Shown: positions 45,511-54,319, counted from the stretch's first letter. The stretch is DNA of 64,000 nucleotides from Galbibacter pacificus (GCF_029603165.1 NZ_JAQSVC010000002.1:434001-498000), one strand, 5' to 3'. Made by a program: numbers and translations. The notes: generated by a model not told the origin, from the letters alone.

Positions 45511-46413
45511 ATGGCAACAACTAACACAGTAAACAGTAATTATGCAGGTGAAGCCGGAAAGATTTTAACCGCTTCATTTAAAGAAGGTGATACTTTAGGT
45601 AGAGGACTTGTAACAGTAGCCCCTAAAGTAAAATACAAATTAAACCTAAGAAAGATACAGACAACCGATGGACGTGTAGACTATACATGTGGGTTTACCC
45701 CAGCAGGTGCAGTTGTATTATCTGAAAATGTACTTACAGTAAAGCATATCAAAGATGATTTTCAAGTATGTAAAGATACTTTCAGAGCCACATGGAACGG
45801 TTTAGATAGTGAAATGATGGATGGTATCAAGGCTGATAAATTAGCTGATACTGCTGAAAACTTGGATTATGAGATATGGAACGGTAACGCAGCTACTACT
45901 GGTCAAATAGGTGGTTTTATCCCTCAATTTACAGCAGATGATGATGTAATCAAAGCTAACAACGGTATCGTACCCGCTGCTGCTGCCATTACAAAGGCAA
46001 ATGTACTTTCACAATTTGAATTAGTATCAAATGCGGTACCAACTTCAATCAAAAAGAAATCCGATTTAGTTTTTGCAGTTTCTTCTAATGTTGCTGAAGC
46101 TTATAGCCAGTACTTGGTAGCTAATGGAATCGGAGCAGGTTTTGGCGGTAAAGAGCTTGATATGGTCTATGGACGCTATAAAGTTGAAGAAATCGGTGGT
46201 TTACCCGATAATACAATTGTAGTTTATAGAAAAACTAACCTAGTTTTTGGTACCGATGAAGAAAATGATGCAAACGAAGTATCAGTTGTAGATGAAGATG
46301 AAATAGGATTACTTTCTGGACAAGTAAGGGGTAAAGTAGCTTATTTTGGTGGAACTGGCTATTACAACTCTGCCGAAATCGTATGGTATTTATCTACTGA
46401 AACAGCAGACTAA
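45511..46413 (+). CDS. Major capsid protein
   Basis: 300 residues directly after the protease-scaffold gene, the normal place. N-arm region followed by LGRGLVTVAPKVKYKLNLRK, central DDFQVCKDTFRATWNGLDSE, and a C-terminal GKVAYFGGTGYYNSAEIVWY typical of capsid proteins of Bacteroidota phages. HK97-like fold is inferred. A strong hairpin terminator follows, probably to raise capsid transcript levels relative to the genes after it. Confidence 0.8.
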   Translation: MATTNTVNSNYAGEAGKILTASFKEGDTLGRGLVTVAPKVKYKLNLRKIQTTDGRVDYTCGFTPAGAVVLSENVLTVKHIKDDFQVCKDTFRATWNGLDSEMMDGIKADKLADTAENLDYEIWNGNAATTGQIGGFIPQFTADDDVIKANNGIVPAAAAITKANVLSQFELVSNAVPTSIKKKSDLVFAVSSNVAEAYSQYLVANGIGAGFGGKELDMVYGRYKVEEIGGLPDNTIVVYRKTNLVFGTDEENDANEVSVVDEDEIGLLSGQVRGKVAYFGGTGYYNSAEIVWYLSTETAD

Positions 46414-46433
46414 TCAAAATAAATAATTAACTC

Positions 46434-46470
46434 AAAAGGCAGGTAGGCAAATGCTTGCTTGCCTTTTTTT
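46434..46470 (+). terminator. Terminator after capsid gene
   Basis: AAAAGGCAGGTAGGCA pairs with TGCTTGCTTGCCTTTT through G-U wobbles and is followed by seven Ts. Confidence 0.75.
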
Positions 46471-46484
46471 AATAATATAAAACT

Positions 46485-46997
46485 ATGGCATGTTTAATAA
46501 CAGCAGGACGCACAGAACCATGTAAAGATTCTTTAGGTGGTATAAGGGCTGCTTACTTTATAAATTACGTGGAAGACCCTTTTACTATTACGGACGGTGA
46601 GGCAATCGCTATTAATGTAGATGTAACTGAAGCTTTCAAGTACGAACTTCGGGCGGATGGTAACAACTTTGCTCAAAATAAAGTAAGTGACAGAAACACT
46701 GGTACAAACGTTAATACTCAAACCCTGACTTTAGCCCTGAAGCAATTAGATAAAGAAACCAGCTTGCAAGTTGATTTAATGAGCAAGGGAAGACCGATAA
46801 TAGTAATCGAAGATTATAACGGCAATTTTCAAGCTGCTGGTATTTCGGAAGGAATGGATTTAACGGGTACGGATATAAATTCTGGTGGTGCAAAAACAGA
46901 TTTCAATGGGTATAATCTGACCTTGACCGCAATGGAAAAAGATTTAGCCCCTTTCCTGGACGAATCCACTATAACAGCACTTAAGGCACTTGTATAA
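46485..46997 (+). CDS. Tail tube-type protein, copy 1
   Basis: 170 residues. Starts MACLITAGRTEPCKDSLGGI and ends with GGAKTDFNGYNLTLTAMEKD. The gene at 49588 is a clear paralogue (MSCLISKGRKEPCKNNIAGV ... GGAKSEFNGYTFNFEGREEK). Size and beta-rich pattern fit a major tail protein. It stands between two terminators, as expected for a highly expressed structural gene. Confidence 0.6.
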   Translation: MACLITAGRTEPCKDSLGGIRAAYFINYVEDPFTITDGEAIAINVDVTEAFKYELRADGNNFAQNKVSDRNTGTNVNTQTLTLALKQLDKETSLQVDLMSKGRPIIVIEDYNGNFQAAGISEGMDLTGTDINSGGAKTDFNGYNLTLTAMEKDLAPFLDESTITALKALV

Positions 46998-47020
46998 AAA
47001 ATAGCAGTTCTTTTATTTTT

Positions 47021-47047
47021 CCCTTGTCGTCCTGACAGGGGTTTTTT
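47021..47047 (+). terminator. Terminator after tail tube-type gene
   Basis: CCCTTGTC / GACAGGGG stem (one G-U), 5-nt loop, then TTTTTT. Confidence 0.75.
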
Positions 47048-47055
47048 GTTTATGC

Positions 47056-47086
47056 TTCTTCCATCACTAGCCTTATACGGTTAATT
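47056..47086 (+). promoter_or_regulatory. Phage promoter-like element P6
   Basis: TTCTTCC at 47056-47062, 16 bp, GGTTAATT at 47079-47086. Lies directly after the terminator at 47021 and 16 bp before the ATG at 47103, so it restarts transcription for portal and fibres. Confidence 0.65.
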
Positions 47087-47102
47087 AACTAAAGGCAGAA
47101 CG

Positions 47103-47408
47103 ATGAACGTAATAAAACCTATACATACCCCTCAAAGCTTATTATTTATACCCCGTTATGAGGCTGATACAGTTACTATATGGCTGTTAGATGAGCTCTT
47201 AGAAAAATCTTATGAATATACATCGGCTGTAACCTACTTAGATGGATATATGACAGCAGAAATCACCCATGACTTCAAAGAAGGTGATAACTATTCCTAT
47301 GAAATATCAGATATGGATGGAAATCTAATGTATAGGGGAAAAATCTTCATCACAGACCAAAACGACATTCAAAATTATAAAGTTGACCCAGACCTATTAA
47401 CCTTATGA
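47103..47408 (+). CDS. Small phage structural protein
   Basis: 101 residues, all-beta pattern: LLFIPRYEADTVTIWLLDEL ... YSYEISDMDGNLMYRGKIFI. It resembles small beta-sandwich phage proteins found beside portal or tail genes in Bacteroidota. Overlaps portal by 4 bp. Function unknown. Confidence 0.55.
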   Translation: MNVIKPIHTPQSLLFIPRYEADTVTIWLLDELLEKSYEYTSAVTYLDGYMTAEITHDFKEGDNYSYEISDMDGNLMYRGKIFITDQNDIQNYKVDPDLLTL

Positions 47409-49093
47409 ACGAGAAAGAATATAATAAAATCAGTTTAATACAGCTTAACAGCTATGTGAAGCCCACCATTAAGGAAGAAATGGGCAAGGATTGGGTTTTA
47501 AATGGTAAGAACAATTCATTTTTTGATGATGTAATAGATAGGTACAACGGTAGCCCAACTAATGCAGCTATCATAAATGGGTATAGTGAAATGATTTATG
47601 GTAAGGGGTTAACCGCTGTAGATGATTCAATTTTAAAACTTTTCCCTTCAAAGGATATCAGAAAGATTTGTAATGATTTTGAATTGTTCGGGAGTGCTTC
47701 CTTTCAAGTTATATACAGTAAAGGTAAAGGGGCACTTAGAAAGGTAACAGGGGTTTATCACATACCAAGGCAAACCATAGCCCCAAATAAAATGAACGAT
47801 GAAGGGGAAATAACAACTTACTGGTACTGTAAAGATTGGAGCAAAGCAAGTTCAAACAAACCAGAACCTTACCCAGCATTTGGTACAAGTAAAGAAGACA
47901 AGGAAATATATGTTATCGAGCCTTATAAGGCAGGGAAGTACTATTATGCTGACCCTGATTACTTGGCATGCATGCAGTATGCACAACTGGAAGAAGAAAT
48001 AAGCAATTTTTCAATCAATCATATCCGTAACGGTCTATCTGCTGGTTTTATAATCAACCTAAATAATGGAGTGCCAGAAAAGGAAGTAAGGAATGAAATT
48101 GAAAGGGATATCAAGAAAAAAGTTACTGGTAGTTCTGCTGCTGGTAATGTTGTAGTATCGTTTAATGATAACGCCGAAACTAAGGCGACAATAGAAGCTT
48201 TTCCAAGTAATGAAAATCATAAGCAATGGGATTTTTGGTGTGAAGAAGCTAGAAAGCAGATAATGGTTGGGCATAGGGTAACTTCTCCTATGTTATTCGG
48301 GATAAAGGACAATACAGGACTTGGTAACAATGCAGAAGAACTTGAAACAGCATCTAAACTAAGTTATGCAACAGTTATACAACCAAAGCAGGAACTGATA
48401 CTTGACGCTTTTAATGAAGTGGTTAAATATAATGGTATTGATACCGAACTGGAATTTAAACCCCTGATAAGCTTTACTAAAGAAGACGGGGGAACAACCA
48501 AGGCAGGGGAAGAAGTAGAATTACATTCCCATTATGATGATTCATTTGTAGCTGATGCATTAATCGAAGTTGGGGAAGATATAAAAAGCTTGGAAGGTTG
48601 GGAACTCATTGATGAAAGTAAAGTAATAAAAGACCCAACGGCATTTGAACTGAAACTAGCAAAAACTTTTTCATCTAGTTGGGCAAGTGCCTCAGAACAG
48701 GATAATGAACTTTTCAAAGTAAGGTATGTATATGCCCCAAATGCTGTAAGCGATAATAGTAGAGAGTTTTGCCGTAAGATGGTAAATGCTGATAAAGTCT
48801 ATAGAAAGGAAGATATAATACTAGCACAAGATAAGGTAGTTAATGAAGGTTTTGGTGCTGGTGGTGCCGATACTTATTCCATTTGGCTATACAAGGGCGG
48901 CGTTAATTGTGCCCATTTCTGGCAAAGGCAGATTTATTTGAAGAAAAATAACGGTAAAATATCTGTTACCGAGGCAAGGAAAATGATTTTGGATTTAGAG
49001 CCTTCGGAAAGAAATGATGCAAGATTACCTATTAACGAAAAAGAAGTTGCACAAACAGCAGGAAGCAATAATAACTATTGGAAATTACAGTAA
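47405..49093 (+). CDS. Portal protein with minor-head-like C-terminal extension
   Basis: 562 residues. Portal part about 1-350: FELFGSASFQVIYSKGKG, YYYADPDYLACMQYAQLEEE, MLFGIKDNTGLGNNAEELET and helices typical of SPP1/HK97-like portals. After a Glu-rich linker, residues about 400-562 carry FKVRYVYAPNAVSDNSREFC and GGVNCAHFWQRQIY, reminiscent of minor head (gp7/Mu F-like) C-terminal domains. The portal is placed after the capsid rather than next to terL. Confidence 0.75.
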   Translation: MNEKEYNKISLIQLNSYVKPTIKEEMGKDWVLNGKNNSFFDDVIDRYNGSPTNAAIINGYSEMIYGKGLTAVDDSILKLFPSKDIRKICNDFELFGSASFQVIYSKGKGALRKVTGVYHIPRQTIAPNKMNDEGEITTYWYCKDWSKASSNKPEPYPAFGTSKEDKEIYVIEPYKAGKYYYADPDYLACMQYAQLEEEISNFSINHIRNGLSAGFIINLNNGVPEKEVRNEIERDIKKKVTGSSAAGNVVVSFNDNAETKATIEAFPSNENHKQWDFWCEEARKQIMVGHRVTSPMLFGIKDNTGLGNNAEELETASKLSYATVIQPKQELILDAFNEVVKYNGIDTELEFKPLISFTKEDGGTTKAGEEVELHSHYDDSFVADALIEVGEDIKSLEGWELIDESKVIKDPTAFELKLAKTFSSSWASASEQDNELFKVRYVYAPNAVSDNSREFCRKMVNADKVYRKEDIILAQDKVVNEGFGAGGADTYSIWLYKGGVNCAHFWQRQIYLKKNNGKISVTEARKMILDLEPSERNDARLPINEKEVAQTAGSNNNYWKLQ

Positions 49094-49096
49094 CGA

Positions 49097-49600
49097 ATGG
49101 CTACTACACTACTTATAAAAGCAGAAGATTTAACAAAAGGAACTCCATTAGGGGGAAATATAGACGTGTCAAAATACTTACATGTCATTAAAGAGGTTCA
49201 GGTTTTTGTTATCGAACCCATTCTTGGTACAAAGCTGTATAAAAAGATACTTTCAGATTATTTAAGTAATGCCTTAGATAACGATTATAAAGCCCTATAT
49301 GAAGACTATATAAAGCCAATTATAATTTACAGCGTTGCTGCTGAATATGTAATTATAGCCTCTTATAATGTGGCTAATGGGGGTATATTCAAACACCAAC
49401 CAGAGAATGGGGAAGCGGTCAATAAATCAGAGGTAGATTATTTGGCTCAAAACCAAAGAAACAAGGCAGATGCCTATATAAAAAGACTTCAAAAATTCCT
49501 TTGTACGGTTAATTTACCTGAGTACACCACGGCACAAGAAGAAAATTATGATATAACACCTGATAGAAGCTTTAGATATACGGGAGGTTGGAATTTATGA
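49097..49600 (+). CDS. Head-tail connector/adaptor protein (DUF6712-like)
   Basis: 167 residues, mainly helical: YLHVIKEVQVFVIEPILGTK, then LYEDYIKPIIIYSVAAEYVI. It matches the pattern of head-completion adaptors following portal genes. Starts 3 bp after portal and overlaps the next gene by 13 bp. Confidence 0.6.
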   Translation: MATTLLIKAEDLTKGTPLGGNIDVSKYLHVIKEVQVFVIEPILGTKLYKKILSDYLSNALDNDYKALYEDYIKPIIIYSVAAEYVIIASYNVANGGIFKHQPENGEAVNKSEVDYLAQNQRNKADAYIKRLQKFLCTVNLPEYTTAQEENYDITPDRSFRYTGGWNL

Positions 49601-50166
49601 GCTGTTTAATTTCAAAAGGAAGAAAAGAGCCTTGTAAAAATAACATTGCAGGGGTTAAGAGAATGTATATAGCTAATTATCTGTTTCATAAGAAGTTTCA
49701 ATATGAAATATCGGATAATACACTTGTTTCATTTCCTGCAACAATGATTTATCAATTCGATTTACTGGCAGACGGTAATAGCTACAGGGAAGCACTAGGG
49801 AGCGATAAAAGTTATGGGCAAAGTATAAGTATAACGCTGCCAATGCTAGACAGACCAACCAATGAAATAATGGAAGCCCTTTTAAACAGTGAGTTTAGGG
49901 TGATTTTGGAACTCAATAATGGTATCTATAAGATTTTTGGTCTGGAAAATGGACTTTCCGTGGATAGTGTAAAGCTTGTAACAGGCGGTGCAAAGTCAGA
50001 ATTTAACGGCTATACCTTCAATTTTGAAGGAAGGGAAGAAAAGGAAAGCTTTTATATCGATGATTTAGAAGAAGCAGGGTTTATACCGTATTCACCAACA
50101 TTATACGAGTTCCAAGATTTTATATTACACGTTTTTCAGGATAACGAACTATACAATTTTAATTAA
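49588..50166 (+). CDS. Tail tube-type protein, copy 2
   Basis: 192 residues. Paralogue of 46485 gene over nearly its full length: the same MxCLIxxGRxEPCK start, LADGNSY in place of RADGNNF, and GGAKSEFNGYTF. It has about 20 extra C-terminal residues ending in an acidic/aromatic tail. It may form a tail-tip, connector or minor tube protein. Confidence 0.6.
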   Translation: MEFMSCLISKGRKEPCKNNIAGVKRMYIANYLFHKKFQYEISDNTLVSFPATMIYQFDLLADGNSYREALGSDKSYGQSISITLPMLDRPTNEIMEALLNSEFRVILELNNGIYKIFGLENGLSVDSVKLVTGGAKSEFNGYTFNFEGREEKESFYIDDLEEAGFIPYSPTLYEFQDFILHVFQDNELYNFN

Positions 50167-50168
50167 AA

Positions 50169-51905
50169 ATGAGGTTAACAGATAGAAACGAGCTAACAAC
50201 TCCCCACAATAATGATTTGCTGCATATAGTGGATGTATCAGATTTAAGCGATTCGCCACAAGGAAGTAGCAAAAAGATAAAAATTGGAAACCTTGACTTT
50301 CAATCAATAAATGAAAAAGGTATTGCAAATGGCTATACCCCGTTAAATAGTTCAACCAAAATAGATAGTGCTTATTTACCGTCCTATGTAGATGATGTTT
50401 TGGAATATTCATCATTATCTGCCTTCCCAGCAGTAGGGGAGACGGGTAAAATATATATAGCAAAAGATACAAACTTCACCTACAGATGGGGCGGAAGCTC
50501 ATATGTACAAGTAGGTGGGGGAGGCTCTGGGGATGTTGAAAGTGTATTTGGCAGGATAGGTAATGTTGTGGCAGTAACGGGAGATTATGATGCCTCTCAG
50601 ATAACCAATGATTCTGGTGTTAGCGGTACCAATGTAGATGATGCATTGGACTGGTTAAATTCAAATAAAATAAATACCACTACAGCAGATTCAAAATATC
50701 TACTTAACACAACAGATACTTTAACAGGAGATTTAACTGTTACTAGTTCTATATCTGGTGCCACAATTACTTCGTCTGGTAGAATTTTAGCTGGTTCTGG
50801 ATTAAATTCAGGATATGGAGTAGTAACAGAAAATGCCAATAGCATATTAGATTTGCCAAGCAATACTTTTTTTAACTACTCGAATAGCACAGGTTCAACT
50901 AATTTTCCAACTGAATTTGGGCAAAGCTTTGGGATACGAGGTGGTTCCGATAATAGAAGTTTCTTTTTTTATAAACCTTCTGGAAATAACAACTCTTTAT
51001 ATTTTTCTGATTATACTGGAAGTGCTTGGAGGCATCAACAAATATGGCATTCAGGAAATTTTACCCCATCTAATTATTATACGAAGGCAGAAAGCGATGG
51101 CAACTATATATTAAAAAACGCTAGAACAGATGGAGGTTATGCTTGGATTAGAAGAAACGGAGGTACTCCACTCTATATAACTCAACAAGGTTCAGGTAAC
51201 ATATTAGAGGCACAACAAGGTGCAGGAGATGGTGTTAATATATTTACCATAAATCAAAATGGAGACGTCGATTTGACTGGTGGTGGAGATGTGTATTTTA
51301 AATCTTCAGGAAGAATAAGAAGATATTCGCATGTAGCAGGATTTTTGGAAGGCAGTTATCAAACAGTAGGTAATAATTCTGCAAAAACTAATCCAATATA
51401 TACCATAGGTTCATCATATATACCAGACGAAGAAACACTAAATAACATGTACGGTATCGGATATGCACAAGGCAGTAGTGCTTCATTTTTAAATTCCACA
51501 GATTTAGGTACTAATCCAGGTAGTTGGGGATTATATGTAGCATCTAATGGTACTGCAAGTATATTTTTAGAAGCAGGAAATGGACATGGTAGGTTTTTTG
51601 GGAATGTTTATGCTGCTGGATTTTTTGAAAATTCGGATAAAAGATTAAAAGAGAATATACAGCCATTAACTGAAGGATTGAAAACGCTTGAAAAAATTAA
51701 TACTTATTCCTACAGTTGGAAGAAAAACAATAAAGAAGATATAGGGGTTATTGCACAAGAAATTGAAGAAATTTTACCTATTGCAGTAAATACAGATGAT
51801 AGTGAAGAAGGTATGAAATCGGTTAACTACACCAAATTAATCCCTGTACTTATAAACGCAGTTAAAGAGTTAAGCGAAGAAGTAAAACAGTTAAAAAATG
51901 GGTAG
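50169..51905 (+). CDS. Tail fibre with intramolecular chaperone (Peptidase S74)
   Basis: 578 residues. N-terminal repeats, GDYDASQITNDSGVSGTNVD typical of tail fibres, then Gly/Ser/Asn-rich beta shaft. The last 90 residues are an S74 endosialidase-type chaperone, starting NSDKRLKENIQPLTEGLKTL and containing IGVIAQEIEEILPIAV, that trims itself after trimer folding. Likely binds the host surface. Overlaps the next gene by 8 bp. Confidence 0.85.
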   Translation: MRLTDRNELTTPHNNDLLHIVDVSDLSDSPQGSSKKIKIGNLDFQSINEKGIANGYTPLNSSTKIDSAYLPSYVDDVLEYSSLSAFPAVGETGKIYIAKDTNFTYRWGGSSYVQVGGGGSGDVESVFGRIGNVVAVTGDYDASQITNDSGVSGTNVDDALDWLNSNKINTTTADSKYLLNTTDTLTGDLTVTSSISGATITSSGRILAGSGLNSGYGVVTENANSILDLPSNTFFNYSNSTGSTNFPTEFGQSFGIRGGSDNRSFFFYKPSGNNNSLYFSDYTGSAWRHQQIWHSGNFTPSNYYTKAESDGNYILKNARTDGGYAWIRRNGGTPLYITQQGSGNILEAQQGAGDGVNIFTINQNGDVDLTGGGDVYFKSSGRIRRYSHVAGFLEGSYQTVGNNSAKTNPIYTIGSSYIPDEETLNNMYGIGYAQGSSASFLNSTDLGTNPGSWGLYVASNGTASIFLEAGNGHGRFFGNVYAAGFFENSDKRLKENIQPLTEGLKTLEKINTYSYSWKKNNKEDIGVIAQEIEEILPIAVNTDDSEEGMKSVNYTKLIPVLINAVKELSEEVKQLKNG

Positions 51906-52974
51906 GGCATATAATCAGATAATTACACATGATGACTTGGTATGGATGGAAAATAATAATTTATTATTCCCTGAGATACCAGCGGTTGGCGGGAAACTAT
52001 GTGTCATTCGAGGAACTCTAAATATACACTACAAAAACCTAGATACGTCCTTACTCACAAATTACCCTACCAATAGGTTAGTACCGTATCAACGAGTTAA
52101 GCAGTATCCTATATTTACGGTTGATTTTATTAACAGCTTAGATTGGGATGGAGATACAGGAACGGCACAAGTTTTTAATGCTGGGGGTTATTCATGGACT
52201 ATTTCGTGGAAACTTTTTAAATGGTGGATTTATCCCCCTCCATTAGACCCTGATTGGCAGGAAGATACTGGCGGCAGTTGGTTTAGTGCCTCCCCAACAT
52301 CGGGAAGTAACGCACCTACGATAAACTTCACGATTGATTATAACGATACACCAGAGCAAAGAATGGTAGAACTTACCATAACTTCAAATGGAGGTGCAAA
52401 CAGCTATACAACCTATTTATACCAAGATGCGAACCCGGGAGTTGATACGCAATCAATGCCCGTTAGTACTGGTTCAAACGCTGAAAATGCTTGTTTGAAT
52501 TTTGTTAATGAAGCTGGGCGACTTGATTACTATATTAAAGATGGATATACATGGACGGGAGCAGATGTTTTATATGTCAATGAAGAAGGTACTGAGTTTG
52601 CCCCAACAGGTTGGTATAGTAATGGTGCATGGGCAAGAAATTGGAATAAAGCTAATAAAACATTTTACGGTTTAACACAATGTGAAGAAGATAATTCTGA
52701 TGGTGGCGGTGACCCAGTAGACCCTCACCCAGAAACACAAGCAATAGCCGTAAGTACTGGTTCAGATGCTGCAAGTGCCTGTACAAACTATGCTAATGTA
52801 GGTAGTAGGCTTGATTATTATATTGAAGACGGTTATACATGGACGGGTGCCACCGTTTTATATACAGATGATGCTGGAACTACATTGGCAGACACTGGAT
52901 GGTATTCAAATGGCTCATGGGCGAGGTATTGGAATAAAGCTAATGAAACATTCTATGGGCTTACAGCATGTTAA
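51898..52974 (+). CDS. Tail adhesin with BACON-like domain and two C-terminal repeats
   Basis: 358 residues. Residues about 95-178 read as a BACON-like beta sandwich (WFSASPTSGSNAPTINFTID ... VELTITSNGGANSYTTYLYQ), a domain family linked to glycan binding in Bacteroidota and also found in crAss-like phage tail proteins. Two near-identical repeats follow (185-262 and 281-358), each with LDYYI.DGYTWTG, LY and GWYSNG.WAR.WNKAN. A probable receptor-binding protein. Overlaps the next gene by 7 bp. Confidence 0.7.
   Translation: MGRAYNQIITHDDLVWMENNNLLFPEIPAVGGKLCVIRGTLNIHYKNLDTSLLTNYPTNRLVPYQRVKQYPIFTVDFINSLDWDGDTGTAQVFNAGGYSWTISWKLFKWWIYPPPLDPDWQEDTGGSWFSASPTSGSNAPTINFTIDYNDTPEQRMVELTITSNGGANSYTTYLYQDANPGVDTQSMPVSTGSNAENACLNFVNEAGRLDYYIKDGYTWTGADVLYVNEEGTEFAPTGWYSNGAWARNWNKANKTFYGLTQCEEDNSDGGGDPVDPHPETQAIAVSTGSDAASACTNYANVGSRLDYYIEDGYTWTGATVLYTDDAGTTLADTGWYSNGSWARYWNKANETFYGLTAC
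52450..52683 (+). repeat. Adhesin repeat unit 1
   Basis: Encodes residues 185-262 of the adhesin; the same 78-residue unit recurs at 52738-52971, separated by an Asp/Gly/Pro-rich linker. Confidence 0.85.
52738..52971 (+). repeat. Adhesin repeat unit 2
   Basis: Encodes residues 281-358; matches unit 1 through LDYYI-DGYTWTG and GWYSNG-WAR-WNKAN-TFYGLT, and ends with the same final Cys. Confidence 0.85.
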
Positions 52975-53516
52975 AAAAATATCTTCCATATATAGTTATA
53001 CTTATACTGCTTTTATTGCTTTTCACAAGGCAGGAGAGGACAATACAGCCTGTTTCAAACACTTTTGTTAGGGATTCAATTGATTTAAGACCTATCATTT
53101 TGACCGATACAATAAAATTAAAAGGCAAGGATTCGATTATTACAATCGAAAATCCAGTAAACACCAAACTATTAAACGATTTTAAGCAGTTATCAGATAG
53201 TTTAGAGCGTATTAAGATGTATGAGGACGCCATAACGAAAAGAACGTACAGAGAGGTTTATAAAGACTCTACAGCCACCATAGAAGTAGAGAGTGAAGTA
53301 CAAGGTTATCTTACCAAACAGAAAGTAAAGTACACCATAAATGAGAGGGAAATAAAACAAAAGGGATTTAACTTATATACAGGAGTAGAAACAACCGTAA
53401 CTACAAAGCCTGTTATAACAGGTAAATTATATCTACAGAGAAACAGAACTATTTACACAATCGGCTACAATTCAGAAAAACAGATAATTGTGGGCGTGGG
53501 GTTTAAACTATTATAA
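52968..53516 (+). CDS. Membrane-anchored protein of the lysis region
   Basis: 182 residues. N-terminal membrane helix (YLPYIVILILLLLLFTRQER) followed by a helical stretch and a beta-rich C-terminus (FNLYTGVETTVTTKPVITG). The pattern N-in/C-out with periplasmic domain fits a spanin- or holin-associated role, inferred from place only. Confidence 0.5.
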   Translation: MLKKYLPYIVILILLLLLFTRQERTIQPVSNTFVRDSIDLRPIILTDTIKLKGKDSIITIENPVNTKLLNDFKQLSDSLERIKMYEDAITKRTYREVYKDSTATIEVESEVQGYLTKQKVKYTINEREIKQKGFNLYTGVETTVTTKPVITGKLYLQRNRTIYTIGYNSEKQIIVGVGFKLL

Positions 53517-53520
53517 GACG

Positions 53521-53850
53521 ATGAACATATTAGAGATATTACAGCAGTGGGGGATACCTGCCATTACAGGGGTGGTAGCATGGAACAAGGACAGGATTTT
53601 AACCGCTTTGAACGTTAAAAAACAGGAAACGGATATAGCTGGGAGCGAAGCGGACAACATGAGCAAGAACTTAAAAATATATCAGGATATGATTGATGAT
53701 ATGAAAGTACGATTTGAAAGCCAACTACAGGACATAGAAGCTGATTACAAAGAAGAATTACAGAAACATAAGGAGTTTATCCAGAAATGTAACAGGAGCC
53801 TTCAATACTACCAAAAAAACTGTAAATGTCTACCCAATGAAAGTATCTAA
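53521..53850 (+). CDS. Holin/spanin-region protein with coiled coil
   Basis: 109 residues from ATG 53521, 4 bp after the previous stop; an in-frame GTG at 53488 is rejected because it lies inside the upstream gene. The N-terminus (ILEILQQWGIPAITGVVAWN) is a weak amphipathic or membrane helix; the rest is a coiled coil with a Cys-containing end (NCKCLP). A holin-like or i-spanin-like role is possible. Overlaps the lysozyme by 14 bp. Confidence 0.5.
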   Translation: MNILEILQQWGIPAITGVVAWNKDRILTALNVKKQETDIAGSEADNMSKNLKIYQDMIDDMKVRFESQLQDIEADYKEELQKHKEFIQKCNRSLQYYQKNCKCLPNESI

Positions 53851-54283
53851 GAAAGGAATACAAGCGATAAAAAAGCATGAGGCATTAAGATTATGCCCTT
53901 ATTTATGCCCCTCAGAAATCCCTACTATCGGTTATGGTAATACATTTTATGAAGATGGCAGAAAAGTAGCTTTAAATGATGATTGCATAAGTGAAGAAAG
54001 GGCAAATAGACTGTTTCTGTACGTACTTTATGGTTTTGAACAGTATGTTAATCAGAAAGTAACTAAAACGCTCTTACAAGGGCAATTTGATGCTTTGGTA
54101 AGCTTTTGTTATAATGTGGGTAAGGGTGCTTTTGCGTCAAGTACATTACTCAAGAAAGTTAATGTAAATCCTTTTGATGAAAATATCAAATATCAGTTCT
54201 CAAGATGGAATAAATCCAATGGAAAAGTATTAAAAGGATTGGTTAAGAGAAGGAAAGAAGAGGCTGAAATGTATTATATTTGA
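53837..54283 (+). CDS. Endolysin, GH24 phage lysozyme
   Basis: 148 residues. The GH24 signature E-x8-(D/C)-x5-T is present: Glu15, Cys24, Thr30, followed by IGYGN; later FDALVSFCYNVGKGAF and GLVKRRKEEAEMY complete the fold. It cuts peptidoglycan N-acetylmuramic acid links. There is no signal peptide, so a holin should release it; a neighbour at 52968 or 53521 is the candidate. Confidence 0.92.
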   Translation: MKVSKKGIQAIKKHEALRLCPYLCPSEIPTIGYGNTFYEDGRKVALNDDCISEERANRLFLYVLYGFEQYVNQKVTKTLLQGQFDALVSFCYNVGKGAFASSTLLKKVNVNPFDENIKYQFSRWNKSNGKVLKGLVKRRKEEAEMYYI

Positions 54284-54319
54284 AACAGAGGACAGACTTC
54301 AAATTACACTCTCATAGTA

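Noticed and set aside
53488-53520. GTG start extending the 53521 gene by 11 codons
   Set aside because: It falls within the end of the upstream gene; ATG 53521 has proper spacing.
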